Below are positions 1 through 4,261 of a stretch of 6,597 nucleotides of DNA, in pieces (positions within the stretch are counted from its first letter, which is position 1; every line of letters starts with the position of its first letter). Source of the DNA: Clostridiales bacterium (lineage in GTDB: Bacteria > Bacillota_A > Clostridia > Christensenellales > Borkfalkiaceae); NCBI GenBank assembly GCA_015055785.1, contig SVHQ01000098.1:1-6597 (forward strand). The letters run 5' to 3'. The notes beneath the pieces were generated by a model. That model saw only the letters and a list, made by a program, of their open reading frames with translations. It made no database searches and had not been told where the DNA came from. The position numbers were made by a program, and so were the translations under genes.

Positions 1-1
1 C

Positions 2-685
2 TGCAACGAATTTCCCTTGTTTGACTTGTGTGCGCGTGGTGACGTCGAGCAGCTTACCTGCCGCTTGGTAGTAGACGTACTGTACAAGCGAGGAGCAATC
101 GAATTTCTGCGCAGTGAAGCCTTTCAAAAAATTACCCTTGCCGTCGTGCAAACGAACTGCTCCGTAAACGTAGGGCACGCCGACGTGTTTATAGGCTTCG
201 TCGATGACTTTTTCCGCTTGCTCGTTATCCGATTTCGGCAGGGAAAATACCGCCGCGTATTCGGTGTAAACGTAGGCGGTTTTGCCTCGGTAATAGGTTT
301 GATACCAGTTCCCTATCTTGCCTGTGATTGCGTACATGGTGCCTTCTTCTGCTTGACCTAACACGGAAAAAGACGTGCCTGCGCCACTGCGGATGTTGAC
401 GTTGTCCGTCGTGCAACGCAGGTATTGTTGCATGGTTTGTTTCGGCGGTTCAGGCTCGGGCTCGGGTTCGGGTGTAGAGTCGGGTGTGGAGTCGGGTGTG
501 GAGTCGGGGACGGTCGGCTCGTCGTCAGGCGTTCCGTCGTCCGTGGGAACGTCCGTTAGAGAACTGTCGCCCGTGGCAACGTTATCGCTTTCTCCGTAAT
601 CGTCGGGTCGTGTTTTGTCGCAAGCGCTTACTGTTAGCAGACAAAATCCCGCCAAAAGCGCCGCAATCGTTTTTCTTCGTTTCAT
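2..685 (-). CDS. SH3b-NlpC/P60 cell-wall lipoprotein, partial (C-terminus off the left edge)
   Basis: Probable secreted, lipid-anchored peptidoglycan peptidase; NlpC/P60 enzymes cleave stem-peptide bonds such as gamma-D-Glu-diamino acid. The 228 visible residues read from ATG at 685-683. They show a basic N-terminus (MKRRK), a hydrophobic stretch and a lipobox ending VSAC, so Cys22 would be lipidated. Residues about 23-82 form an acidic, Pro/Thr-rich linker with three PDST repeats and a (PE)n tract. Residues about 88-146 match a bacterial SH3 domain (DNVNIRSGAGTSFSVLG, then GNWYQ and TAYVY). The NlpC/P60 domain starts near 155 with the motif VGVPYVYGA and has the catalytic cysteine in FDCSSLVQY (Cys197). 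The catalytic His lies beyond the window. A Shine-Dalgarno AGGAG (698-702) is 12 nt upstream, a slightly long spacing. Its own promoter is at 735-763. It is divergent from the 1006 operon. The domain calls are firm; the exact bond cleaved is unknown. Confidence 0.9.
   Translation of the reverse strand, partial: MKRRKTIAALLAGFCLLTVSACDKTRPDDYGESDNVATGDSSLTDVPTDDGTPDDEPTVPDSTPDSTPDSTPEPEPEPEPPKQTMQQYLRCTTDNVNIRSGAGTSFSVLGQAEEGTMYAITGKIGNWYQTYYRGKTAYVYTEYAAVFSLPKSDNEQAEKVIDEAYKHVGVPYVYGAVRLHDGKGNFLKGFTAQKFDCSSLVQYVYYQAAGKLLDVTTRTQVKQGKFVA
453..505 (-). repeat. Tandem 6-bp and 12-bp repeats coding the Pro-rich linker
   Basis: Three 12-bp units (470-481, 482-493, 494-505; plus-strand unit GGGTGTGGAGTC, the first differing at one base) encode the PDST repeats. 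Next to them GGCTCG/GGCTCG/GGTTCG 6-mers (453-470) encode the PE tract. They lie in frame in the linker between the lipid anchor and the SH3b domain, so copy-number change would only alter tether length. Confidence 0.85.
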
Positions 686-734
686 TCGTGTTTTCGTCTC
701 CTTTTGGATTTCGGCGGTTTTGCCGATATTCGCC

Positions 735-763
735 ATCATAACGCATTCGGGTTCGAATGGCAA
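735..763 (-). promoter_or_regulatory. Sigma-A type promoter of the NlpC/P60 lipoprotein gene
   Basis: On the minus strand TTGCCA (763-758) and TATGAT (740-735) are separated by exactly 17 bp, placing the start of transcription near 728 and giving a leader of about 43 nt. The spacer contains a perfect dyad CATTCG-N4-CGAATG (744-759 on the plus strand) that could be a repressor site. Confidence 0.7.
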
Positions 764-846
764 TAGGAAGACGCTTCCTGCATTTCTATGATTTGGAAAA
801 TTCGTTTAAAAAATCCCGTTTTTATGTAGCGTCGGCAGAATTTTCC

Positions 847-875
847 TTGCAAAAATAGGGGGATTGTGCTATACT
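847..875 (+). promoter_or_regulatory. Sigma-A type promoter of the 69-aa protein/HAD operon
   Basis: TTGCAA (847-852), a 17-bp spacer and TATACT (870-875). Transcription would start near 882, giving a leader of about 124 nt before the ATG at 1006. That is long for a plain leader and it contains inverted repeats (see 936-996). Confidence 0.7.
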
Positions 876-897
876 AGGACACGATGAAAGGTTTGAA

Positions 898-972
898 ATG
901 CTTGTGAGAATGGATTTTTTTGGCTGGTGTTTTGGACGGTTTTATTCAATGAAAATCAAAATTAAACGGTAG
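898..972 (+). CDS. Possible 24-aa upstream ORF / leader peptide
   Basis: ATG at 898 begins a short frame starting MLVRMDFFGWC and ending in the lysine-rich IKIKR before TAG (970-972). An AAAGG motif (887-891) lies 6 nt upstream, a plausible but weak ribosome site. It sits entirely in the transcribed leader of the 1006 gene, and its stop codon overlaps one arm of the candidate attenuator hairpin. That position is what makes it worth listing. The composition gives no run of a single amino acid that would identify a regulated pathway. It may be chance. Confidence 0.25.
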   Translation: MLVRMDFFGWCFGRFYSMKIKIKR

Positions 973-996
973 CAGGTACGCATTGAACCGTTTTTT
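936..996 (+). promoter_or_regulatory. Possible leader attenuator (competing hairpins and T-run)
   Basis: The 3' arm CATTGAACCGTTT (981-994) can pair with AAACGGT at 964-970. Alternatively it can pair with TTCAATG (945-951) plus ACGG (936-939) across a 5-nt bulge. The arm runs into six T residues (991-996). The two pairings exclude each other, as in transcription attenuators. A 24-codon upstream ORF (898-972) ends inside the 964-970 arm. The stems are short with long loops, so termination strength is uncertain. Confidence 0.35.
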
Positions 997-1005
997 GGGG
1001 GACGT

Positions 1006-1215
1006 ATGTCGGAGTTGGATTTGTTAAGATTTTTAGAAACGTTTGCGGAAGAGGCGGAGCTTGCTGATTTTTCACCCGAGGAATTGCAGGATCTCATCGA
1101 GCAAATGCACGCTGACGGTGCTCCTCGTCCCATGACGAAGGAAGAGTTTAAAGCTCGGTATTTCGAGTACTACGACGACGTCAAGGATAAGTCTTTGAAG
1201 AAGCAGGACTGGTAA
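1006..1215 (+). CDS. Small acidic protein of unknown function (69 aa)
   Basis: A short cytosolic protein that I do not recognise. It has 19 Asp/Glu against 9 Lys/Arg, no Cys, no signal peptide and no membrane segment. It looks largely helical: an N-terminal acidic helix (LLRFLETFAEEAEL), then SPEELQDLIEQMHADG, then after a proline-containing turn (APRPM) TKEEFKARYFEYYDDV. The ATG follows a G-rich GGGGGAC stretch (997-1003) that can serve as a weak Shine-Dalgarno. Its TAA (1213-1215) shares its last A with the ATG of the HAD gene, so translation of the two is probably coupled. It is likely real because of this overlap and the shared promoter at 847-875. A partner or regulatory role for the nucleotidase is only a guess. 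Confidence 0.75.
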   Translation: MSELDLLRFLETFAEEAELADFSPEELQDLIEQMHADGAPRPMTKEEFKARYFEYYDDVKDKSLKKQDW

Positions 1216-1934
1216 TGAAAAAGTATCAAGTAATTATTTTCGATGCCGATCATACGCTCATAGATTATTTAGAGGATGAGAAAGCCGTCTTGCGAGAGTT
1301 GTTGCCTACGCTTGGGATAGAGCCGACCGAAGAAACCGTGGCGGAGTGCGACGATATCAGCAACGAGACTTGGGAGGAGGCGGGCTTAAACGCCGTGCAT
1401 ACTCCGTATATTCAGGAAAATTATCATAAGCTCTACGTTGCGCATACGGAAGATTTGTTTAAAAATCTTTTCCGCTGTTATCCGTCTAATGCCGATCCCA
1501 AGGCGACGGGACTTCGGTTTTTGAAGATGCTCGAGCGGCCGTCCATTCTGTGCGAAAGCGCAGAAATGGTGCTGAAAGCGCTGAAAGGGAAGTACACCGT
1601 TTGCGTGGCGACGAATGCAACGTCGGCATTGCAGAGGGCTCGGCTCCGCTCGATTGAACGGTATTTGGACGGAGTATATATTTCCGAAGAAGTTGGTTTC
1701 ATCAAGCCCCTGCCCCCCTTCTTTTTAAAAATTTTGCAGGATTTGGGGGTCAAAAAGGAAGATTGCTTGATGGTGGGGGATTCCCTTTCGTCGGACGTCG
1801 CCGGCGCGAACGCCAGCGGTATAGATAGCTGTTGGCTTAATCGCAAGCGCAGAGTGAATCATTCGGGAATCGAACCGACGTATGAGATACATTCGCTAAA
1901 AGAATTGCTTGGATTGCTTGGCGAAAACGATTGA
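1215..1934 (+). CDS. yjjG: HAD-superfamily hydrolase, YjjG/YfnB-like 5'-nucleotidase
   Basis: Cytosolic Mg-dependent phosphatase of the HAD subfamily IA type. All four motifs are present: I, FDADHT with the nucleophile Asp10 and the acid/base Asp12; II, VATN with Thr133; III, Lys164 in GFIKP; IV, GDSLSSD with Asp189 and Asp194. Residues about 16-110 form the helical cap. The 239-aa length and the C-terminal half (ISEEVG..KP, LMVGDS..SDV.G.N..GI..CWLN, GIEPTYEI.SLKEL) resemble E. coli YjjG, known to dephosphorylate pyrimidine and non-canonical nucleoside monophosphates. The cap is more divergent, so substrate identity is inferred. Translation is probably coupled to the upstream 69-aa gene through the 1-nt overlap. 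No terminator lies between it and tRNA-Ser, so its transcript may read into the tRNA. Confidence 0.9.
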   Translation: MKKYQVIIFDADHTLIDYLEDEKAVLRELLPTLGIEPTEETVAECDDISNETWEEAGLNAVHTPYIQENYHKLYVAHTEDLFKNLFRCYPSNADPKATGLRFLKMLERPSILCESAEMVLKALKGKYTVCVATNATSALQRARLRSIERYLDGVYISEEVGFIKPLPPFFLKILQDLGVKKEDCLMVGDSLSSDVAGANASGIDSCWLNRKRRVNHSGIEPTYEIHSLKELLGLLGEND

Positions 1935-1959
1935 CAAAAACCGATGGTTGGGGTATAAT
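1931..1959 (+). promoter_or_regulatory. Consensus promoter of tRNA-Ser, overlapping the HAD stop codon
   Basis: TTGACA (1931-1936), a 17-bp spacer and TATAAT (1954-1959), a perfect consensus. The -35 box contains the TGA stop codon of the HAD gene (1932-1934). The start of transcription would be near 1966, about 11 nt before the mature tRNA. Confidence 0.9.
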
Positions 1960-1976
1960 AAGTCCAACAATCATAC

Positions 1977-2064
1977 GCAGAGATGGTAGAGTGGTCGATT
2001 GCGGCGGTCTTGAAAACCGTTGACGGGGAACTGTCCGGGGGTTCGAATCCCTCTCTCTGCGCCA
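1977..2064 (+). tRNA. tRNA-Ser, anticodon UGA, with encoded CCA
   Basis: A class II tRNA. Acceptor strand GCAGAGA (1977-1983) pairs with TCTCTGC (2054-2060), followed by discriminator G2061 and CCA (2062-2064). The anticodon stem is GCGGT/ACCGT, with a 7-nt loop CTTGAAA whose anticodon TGA is at 2011-2013, reading UCN serine codons. A long variable arm (about 2021-2034) has a GAC/GTC stem, as expected for serine tRNAs. The T arm is GGGGG-TTCGAAT-CCCTC. It has its own consensus promoter and a strong terminator, so it is a monocistronic unit. Confidence 0.97.
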
Positions 2065-2103
2065 AAAATATGGGAATGACAGTAGTTATTCCCATATTTT
2101 TTT
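2065..2103 (+). terminator. Intrinsic terminator of tRNA-Ser
   Basis: A 13-bp perfect stem, AAAATATGGGAAT (2065-2077) with ATTCCCATATTTT (2088-2100), a 10-nt loop and a T-run extending to 2103. It begins on the base after CCA. The A-rich 5' side also makes it usable in the reverse direction. Confidence 0.9.
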
Positions 2104-2107
2104 GTTT

Positions 2108-2251
2108 ATGAGAATTGAGAGGGATTCGAGGGACGAGCTTCCCTTTAAGAAAAGTATTAATAATGCTTTTCAGGGGCAAGATGCTTGCATTGCAGAAAAA
2201 TTATCCGCCGAAGAAGCAATAAAAATTATAAACGATACAGACATAAATTAA
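2108..2251 (+). CDS. Doubtful 47-aa ORF downstream of tRNA-Ser
   Basis: ATG 2108 to TAA 2249-2251. The product begins MRIERDSRDELPF and contains an acidic helix-like stretch EKLSAEEAIKIINDTD; I do not recognise it. There is no Shine-Dalgarno: the sequence before the ATG is the T-run of the tRNA terminator. A well-formed terminator (2270-2298) follows. No promoter of its own is visible. It may be the 3' remnant of a lost gene, since the frame stays open upstream into the tRNA. Its codons 4-8 overlap the inverted tRNA T-arm copy at 2117-2129. Treat it as a gene fragment rather than a proven gene. Confidence 0.25.
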   Translation: MRIERDSRDELPFKKSINNAFQGQDACIAEKLSAEEAIKIINDTDIN

Positions 2252-2269
2252 ATATTGATACACGAGAAT

Positions 2270-2298
2270 GGAACCGCGAAAGCGGTTCTATTTTTTTC
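2270..2298 (+). terminator. Intrinsic terminator (GNRA tetraloop) before the PHP gene
   Basis: GAACCGC (2271-2277), loop GAAA, GCGGTTC (2282-2288), then a T-rich tail (about 2289-2298). It is a strong hairpin that isolates the PHP promoter from upstream transcription. Its presence suggests that something upstream is, or once was, transcribed in addition to the tRNA. Confidence 0.85.
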
Positions 2299-2309
2299 TC
2301 TGGGAACGC

Positions 2310-2338
2310 TTGACAAAATAAAATATATGAAGTATAAT
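2310..2338 (+). promoter_or_regulatory. Consensus promoter of the PHP phosphoesterase gene
   Basis: TTGACA (2310-2315), a 17-bp spacer and TATAAT (2333-2338), a perfect match. The start would be near 2345, with a leader of about 45 nt to the ATG at 2390. No operator-like dyad is obvious. Confidence 0.88.
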
Positions 2339-2389
2339 CCACAATGTTTCACGGATAAAAATTCTATGAGAAGTTAAAAAGGAGTAAGT

Positions 2390-3085
2390 ATGCCTAAAAA
2401 GTGGTTAAAAATAGATCCGCATGTTCATTCAAAAGGTGTTAGCTTATGTAGTCGTGTAACATGTGAACAAATTATAGATGAAAAAATCAAACTTGGTTAT
2501 GATGGAATTGTTTTAACCAATCATTGTCAACCATGGTATTATACTCCTGATAGGCATTCGGAGTTTATTGAACAAATAATTGCCGAATTTCAACAAGGAA
2601 AGGGTTATGCTGATCAAAGAAACTTCCGTTTTTATTTGGGGATAGAAGTATCTTTGACTGAACCGCATTATGCTGATTGGCTTTTATACGGGGTGACTGA
2701 AGAGTTTTTACGGAAATCGCCTTGCCTTTATAAGTTGACACAAAAAGAGTTGTTTGATTATTGTCAGCAATGGGGTGTGTTAATGGTGCAAGCACATCCT
2801 TATCGACAATCTCCCTGTGAACCCAAATATATGCATGGGGTTGAAATCAATTGTAGCAATGAAGACTTGGATAAGGTAACTTTGGTTGAAGAATTTGCAA
2901 AGAAAAATAATCTTCTTATAACATGTGGAACGGATTATCATTTCGTGGAAAAAACGTTCCATGGAGGGATTTATGTTCCAAGAGATTGTGAAACGGCGGC
3001 GGATATAGCTAGATGGATTTGTGAGAATGGCAAGATAAAGGTGTTTTTTGGCGAGAAGGAAAAAAATTACCCAAAAAATTGTTGA
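2390..3085 (+). CDS. PHP-domain metal-dependent phosphoesterase
   Basis: Cytosolic hydrolase with a single PHP (polymerase and histidinol phosphatase) domain. The metal-binding residues appear in order: HVH (His11, His13) after an Ile-Asp-Pro, His45 in LTNH, Glu86 in GIEVS, His136 in VQAHPYR, Glu152 in HGVEIN, and Asp182/His184 in CGTDYH. The set is complete, so it should be active with a two- or three-metal centre. Related stand-alone PHP enzymes act on histidinol phosphate, nucleotides or oligonucleotides; the substrate here cannot be told. The start is fixed by AAAAAGGAG (2376-2384), 5 nt before ATG. The 231-aa protein has no signal peptide. It has its own promoter and terminator, so it is monocistronic. 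Its base composition is clearly more AT-rich than the HAD gene, hinting at a separate origin. Confidence 0.88.
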   Translation: MPKKWLKIDPHVHSKGVSLCSRVTCEQIIDEKIKLGYDGIVLTNHCQPWYYTPDRHSEFIEQIIAEFQQGKGYADQRNFRFYLGIEVSLTEPHYADWLLYGVTEEFLRKSPCLYKLTQKELFDYCQQWGVLMVQAHPYRQSPCEPKYMHGVEINCSNEDLDKVTLVEEFAKKNNLLITCGTDYHFVEKTFHGGIYVPRDCETAADIARWICENGKIKVFFGEKEKNYPKNC

Positions 3086-3116
3086 TAAAATCGACAAGTT
3101 AATAATGCTTTTAATT

Positions 3117-3147
3117 AGGTCGCTGAAAAAGCGACCTTAAATTTTTT
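3117..3147 (+). terminator. Intrinsic terminator of the PHP gene
   Basis: An 8-bp stem AGGTCGCT (3117-3124) / AGCGACCT (3130-3137) with loop GAAAA, then TTTTTT at 3142-3147. It lies 31 nt after the PHP stop codon and just before the next promoter. Confidence 0.85.
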
Positions 3148-3159
3148 AATAAAGAAGTG

Positions 3160-3188
3160 TTGACAAATTAAAAAGATTTGCGCATAAT
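3160..3188 (+). promoter_or_regulatory. Strong promoter of the structured RNA at 3195-3405
   Basis: TTGACA (3160-3165), a 17-bp spacer and CATAAT (3183-3188), one mismatch from the -10 consensus. Transcription would begin near 3195. No convincing ORF with a normal start follows, only a highly structured stretch. Confidence 0.8.
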
Positions 3189-3194
3189 GATTAT

Positions 3195-3405
3195 GAGACA
3201 TTTATTTTTTATTGTAAAAGGAGAACTTATACTATACTGCAATTTAATATTTTTTCTCAAGCGGGATATAATCTTTGGTGGATTATATCTATCTCGCTTT
3301 ATACGAATACTCGCTTGAGGATTGCAGTGTAATAGAAAATAAGTGTCGCAGCTTTCGAGATGATATTTTCTACGGTGTCGCCTCGCAAGAGGCGGCATCT
3401 TTTTA
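3195..3405 (+). ncRNA. Uncharacterised structured RNA, about 210 nt (sRNA or leader/riboswitch-like)
   Basis: A transcript bounded by the 3160-3188 promoter and the 3374-3405 terminator. Its main fold is a long interrupted helix: ACTTAT (3225-3230) with ATAAGT; CTAT with ATAG; ACTGCAAT (3235-3242) with ATTGCAGT (3321-3328); and CTCAAGCG with CGCTTGAG (3311-3318). The last is stacked next to ACTGCAAT with a T-rich asymmetric internal loop. Inside sits a 9-bp hairpin GATATAATC/GATTATATC. Alternative pairings exist: AAGCG can also pair with a second CGCTT upstream of the first, and TAGAAAATA (3332-3340) can pair with TATTTTCTA (3363-3371), which would break the ATAAGT closing helix. I recognise no T-box, 6S, SRP, RNase P or known riboswitch core. 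It lies 82 nt upstream of a pseudogene, so it may be that gene's regulatory leader. A MITE-like inverted repeat is another possibility. Confidence 0.55.
3374..3405 (+). terminator. Terminator of the structured RNA
   Basis: An 11-bp stem GGTGTCGCCTC (3374-3384) / GAGGCGGCATC (3389-3399) with two G-T wobbles, a GCAA tetraloop and TTTTT at 3400-3404. It is one of the strongest hairpins in the window. Confidence 0.88.
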
Positions 3406-3430
3406 TTAAACTAAATATTGGACTGGCAAG

Positions 3431-3476
3431 GAGTCGCTGAAAACAATTTTGTTTTTAGTAGGCTCTTTTTGTTTTT
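3431..3476 (+). terminator. Possible second terminator/attenuator before the pseudogene
   Basis: GAGTC (3431-3435) can pair with GGCTC (3461-3465), with an inner stem CTGAAAACAA/TTGTTTTTAG, followed by a T-rich stretch 3466-3476. The stem is AT-rich and mismatched, so termination would be weak. It ends directly before the AAGGAGG ribosome site of the pseudogene. Confidence 0.35.
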
Positions 3477-3487
3477 AAGGAGGAATT

Positions 3488-3995
3488 ATGAAAGCGTGTA
3501 GCTTTTTCGGACACAGAGATACTGAGCAAACGGAAGAATTGAAAAAAAGGTGAGAGAAACAGTAGAACGATTGATTGTAGAAGAAGGGGTGGATACCTTT
3601 CTTTTTGGTAGCCGAAGCAATTTTGACGAGTTGTGTTATATTGTTGTAACGGAGCTGAAAGAGAAGTATCCGCACATACAGTGAATAGCATATCTTTGCA
3701 AACATGAAACCGCGTGTTTGGTGGGGGCAGGTATTAAAATGAAGAAACAAATTAAACAACTGACAGGGCGAGATGTTTACGTACCTGAGTATGAAGATAT
3801 AAAAAATTCGACCGAGTAAACTCAGCCAGACGTGCGTGTTATCTTGAACGCAATCAATGGATGATAGATGAGAGTAGTTATGTTTTAATTTGATTTAATA
3901 AAAGAGAAAATGGAAATGTAAAGAGTGGAACGATGCTTGCATACCAATAGGCAATAAAGCAAAAAAGGTTATTAAAAAATACAATTTTTTGTTAA
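3488..3995 (+). pseudogene. Decayed gene for an FxGHR-motif, probably SLOG-like Rossmann protein
   Basis: An ideal ribosome site AAGGAGG (3477-3483) precedes ATG 3488, but the frame breaks after 21 codons. Joining the frames gives a coherent protein of about 169 residues: N-terminal KACSFFGHRD, then VRETVERLIVEEGVDTF, SRSNFDELC, LKEKYPHIQ, GRDVYVPEYEDIK, RVNSARRACYLERNQWMID and C-terminal VKSGTMLAYQ-AIKQKRL. Lesions are a 1-nt loss at an A7 tract (3542-3548), TGA at 3682-3684, a 1-nt loss at 3808-3810, TGA at 3891-3893 and TAG at 3948-3950, with the natural stop at 3993-3995. The GHR motif near the N-terminus and the SGT.LAY..A C-terminus resemble small bacterial proteins of the DUF1273/SLOG nucleotide-binding type; this assignment is from memory of the pattern. 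Five lesions make sequencing error or recoding unlikely. The largest surviving piece is 3550-3684. Confidence 0.85.
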
Positions 3996-4186
3996 TAAAA
4001 TATATACAAGTTACAAGCTGATGAGTTTTATTATTAAATTTAAGGGAAAAAACTATTTGGCTATTTTCAAATTGCAAATAATGGTAAATTTTGAAATATT
4101 TACAAAACAAACAATAAATTTTTTCAATAAAAGCTCAATTAATAAAAATATGTTACAAAAGCATATATCTAAGCGACATATCAATA
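3996..4186 (+). other. AT-rich intergenic stretch with no convincing gene
   Basis: Very AT-rich sequence between the pseudogene stop and the GH130 promoter. The one open frame here (4021-4212) is Lys/Asn/Ile/Phe-rich, as expected by chance, and has no ribosome binding site. I see no tRNA, strong hairpin or repeat. It is probably decayed DNA continuous with the pseudogene. Confidence 0.6.
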
Positions 4187-4231
4187 TAGACAAAAAACTA
4201 TTTTTTTCTTAAAATATTATTGAAATAATAT
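4187..4231 (+). promoter_or_regulatory. Likely promoter and operator of the GH130-transporter operon
   Basis: TAGACA (4187-4192), a 17-bp spacer and TAAAAT (4210-4215), each close to consensus. A perfect dyad ATATTATT-GA-AATAATAT (4214-4231) overlaps the end of the -10 box and the expected start near 4222, where a repressor would act. The surrounding AT-richness raises the odds of a chance dyad. Confidence 0.45.
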
Positions 4232-4236
4232 ATTAT

Positions 4237-4255
4237 GGGGTGTTGCCCCAAGGAG
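4237..4255 (+). promoter_or_regulatory. GGGG/CCCC hairpin next to the GH130 ribosome site
   Basis: GGGG (4237-4240), loop TGTTG and CCCC (4246-4249) abut the Shine-Dalgarno AAGGAG (4250-4255). The ribosome site lies 6 nt before ATG 4262 and decides that start over the in-frame ATG at 4235, which sits at the foot of the hairpin and has no ribosome site. The stem could modulate access or protect the 5' end. Confidence 0.6.
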
Positions 4256-4261
4256 CTAGGT

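Noticed and set aside
17..741. Plus-strand frames at 17-361, 375-599 and 484-741
   Set aside because: They overlap the minus-strand NlpC/P60 gene, which has a lipobox, domains, ribosome site and promoter. The Gly-Ser and Val-Glu-Ser-Gly repeats are the repeat-coding linker read on the wrong strand.
1859..2179. A 106-codon frame on the minus strand across the tRNA
   Set aside because: It is the antisense of tRNA-Ser and its flanks. Such frames, with a REGFEPPDSSPS-like stretch, are a known annotation artefact over serine tRNA genes.
3195..3405. Identity as T-box leader, 6S RNA or retron RNA
   Set aside because: There is no T-box core (GGTGGNACCGCG), no clear central bubble with paired 5'/3' ends of 6S type, and no reverse transcriptase nearby.
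3488..3995. TGA recoding or a programmed frameshift keeping the FxGHR gene alive
   Set aside because: Two separate frameshifts plus two TGA codons and a TAG would all need suppression, and other genes here (HAD, PHP) use TGA as a normal stop.
4021..4212. A 63-codon Lys/Asn-rich frame
   Set aside because: It lies in very AT-rich DNA, has no ribosome site, overlaps the GH130 promoter, and its composition is what chance predicts there.
4235..4261. Upstream ATG as start of the GH130 gene
   Set aside because: It has no Shine-Dalgarno and would place the AAGGAG ribosome site inside the coding region. ATG 4262 has ideal spacing, and the family N-terminus (KYIGNPIL) starts just after it.
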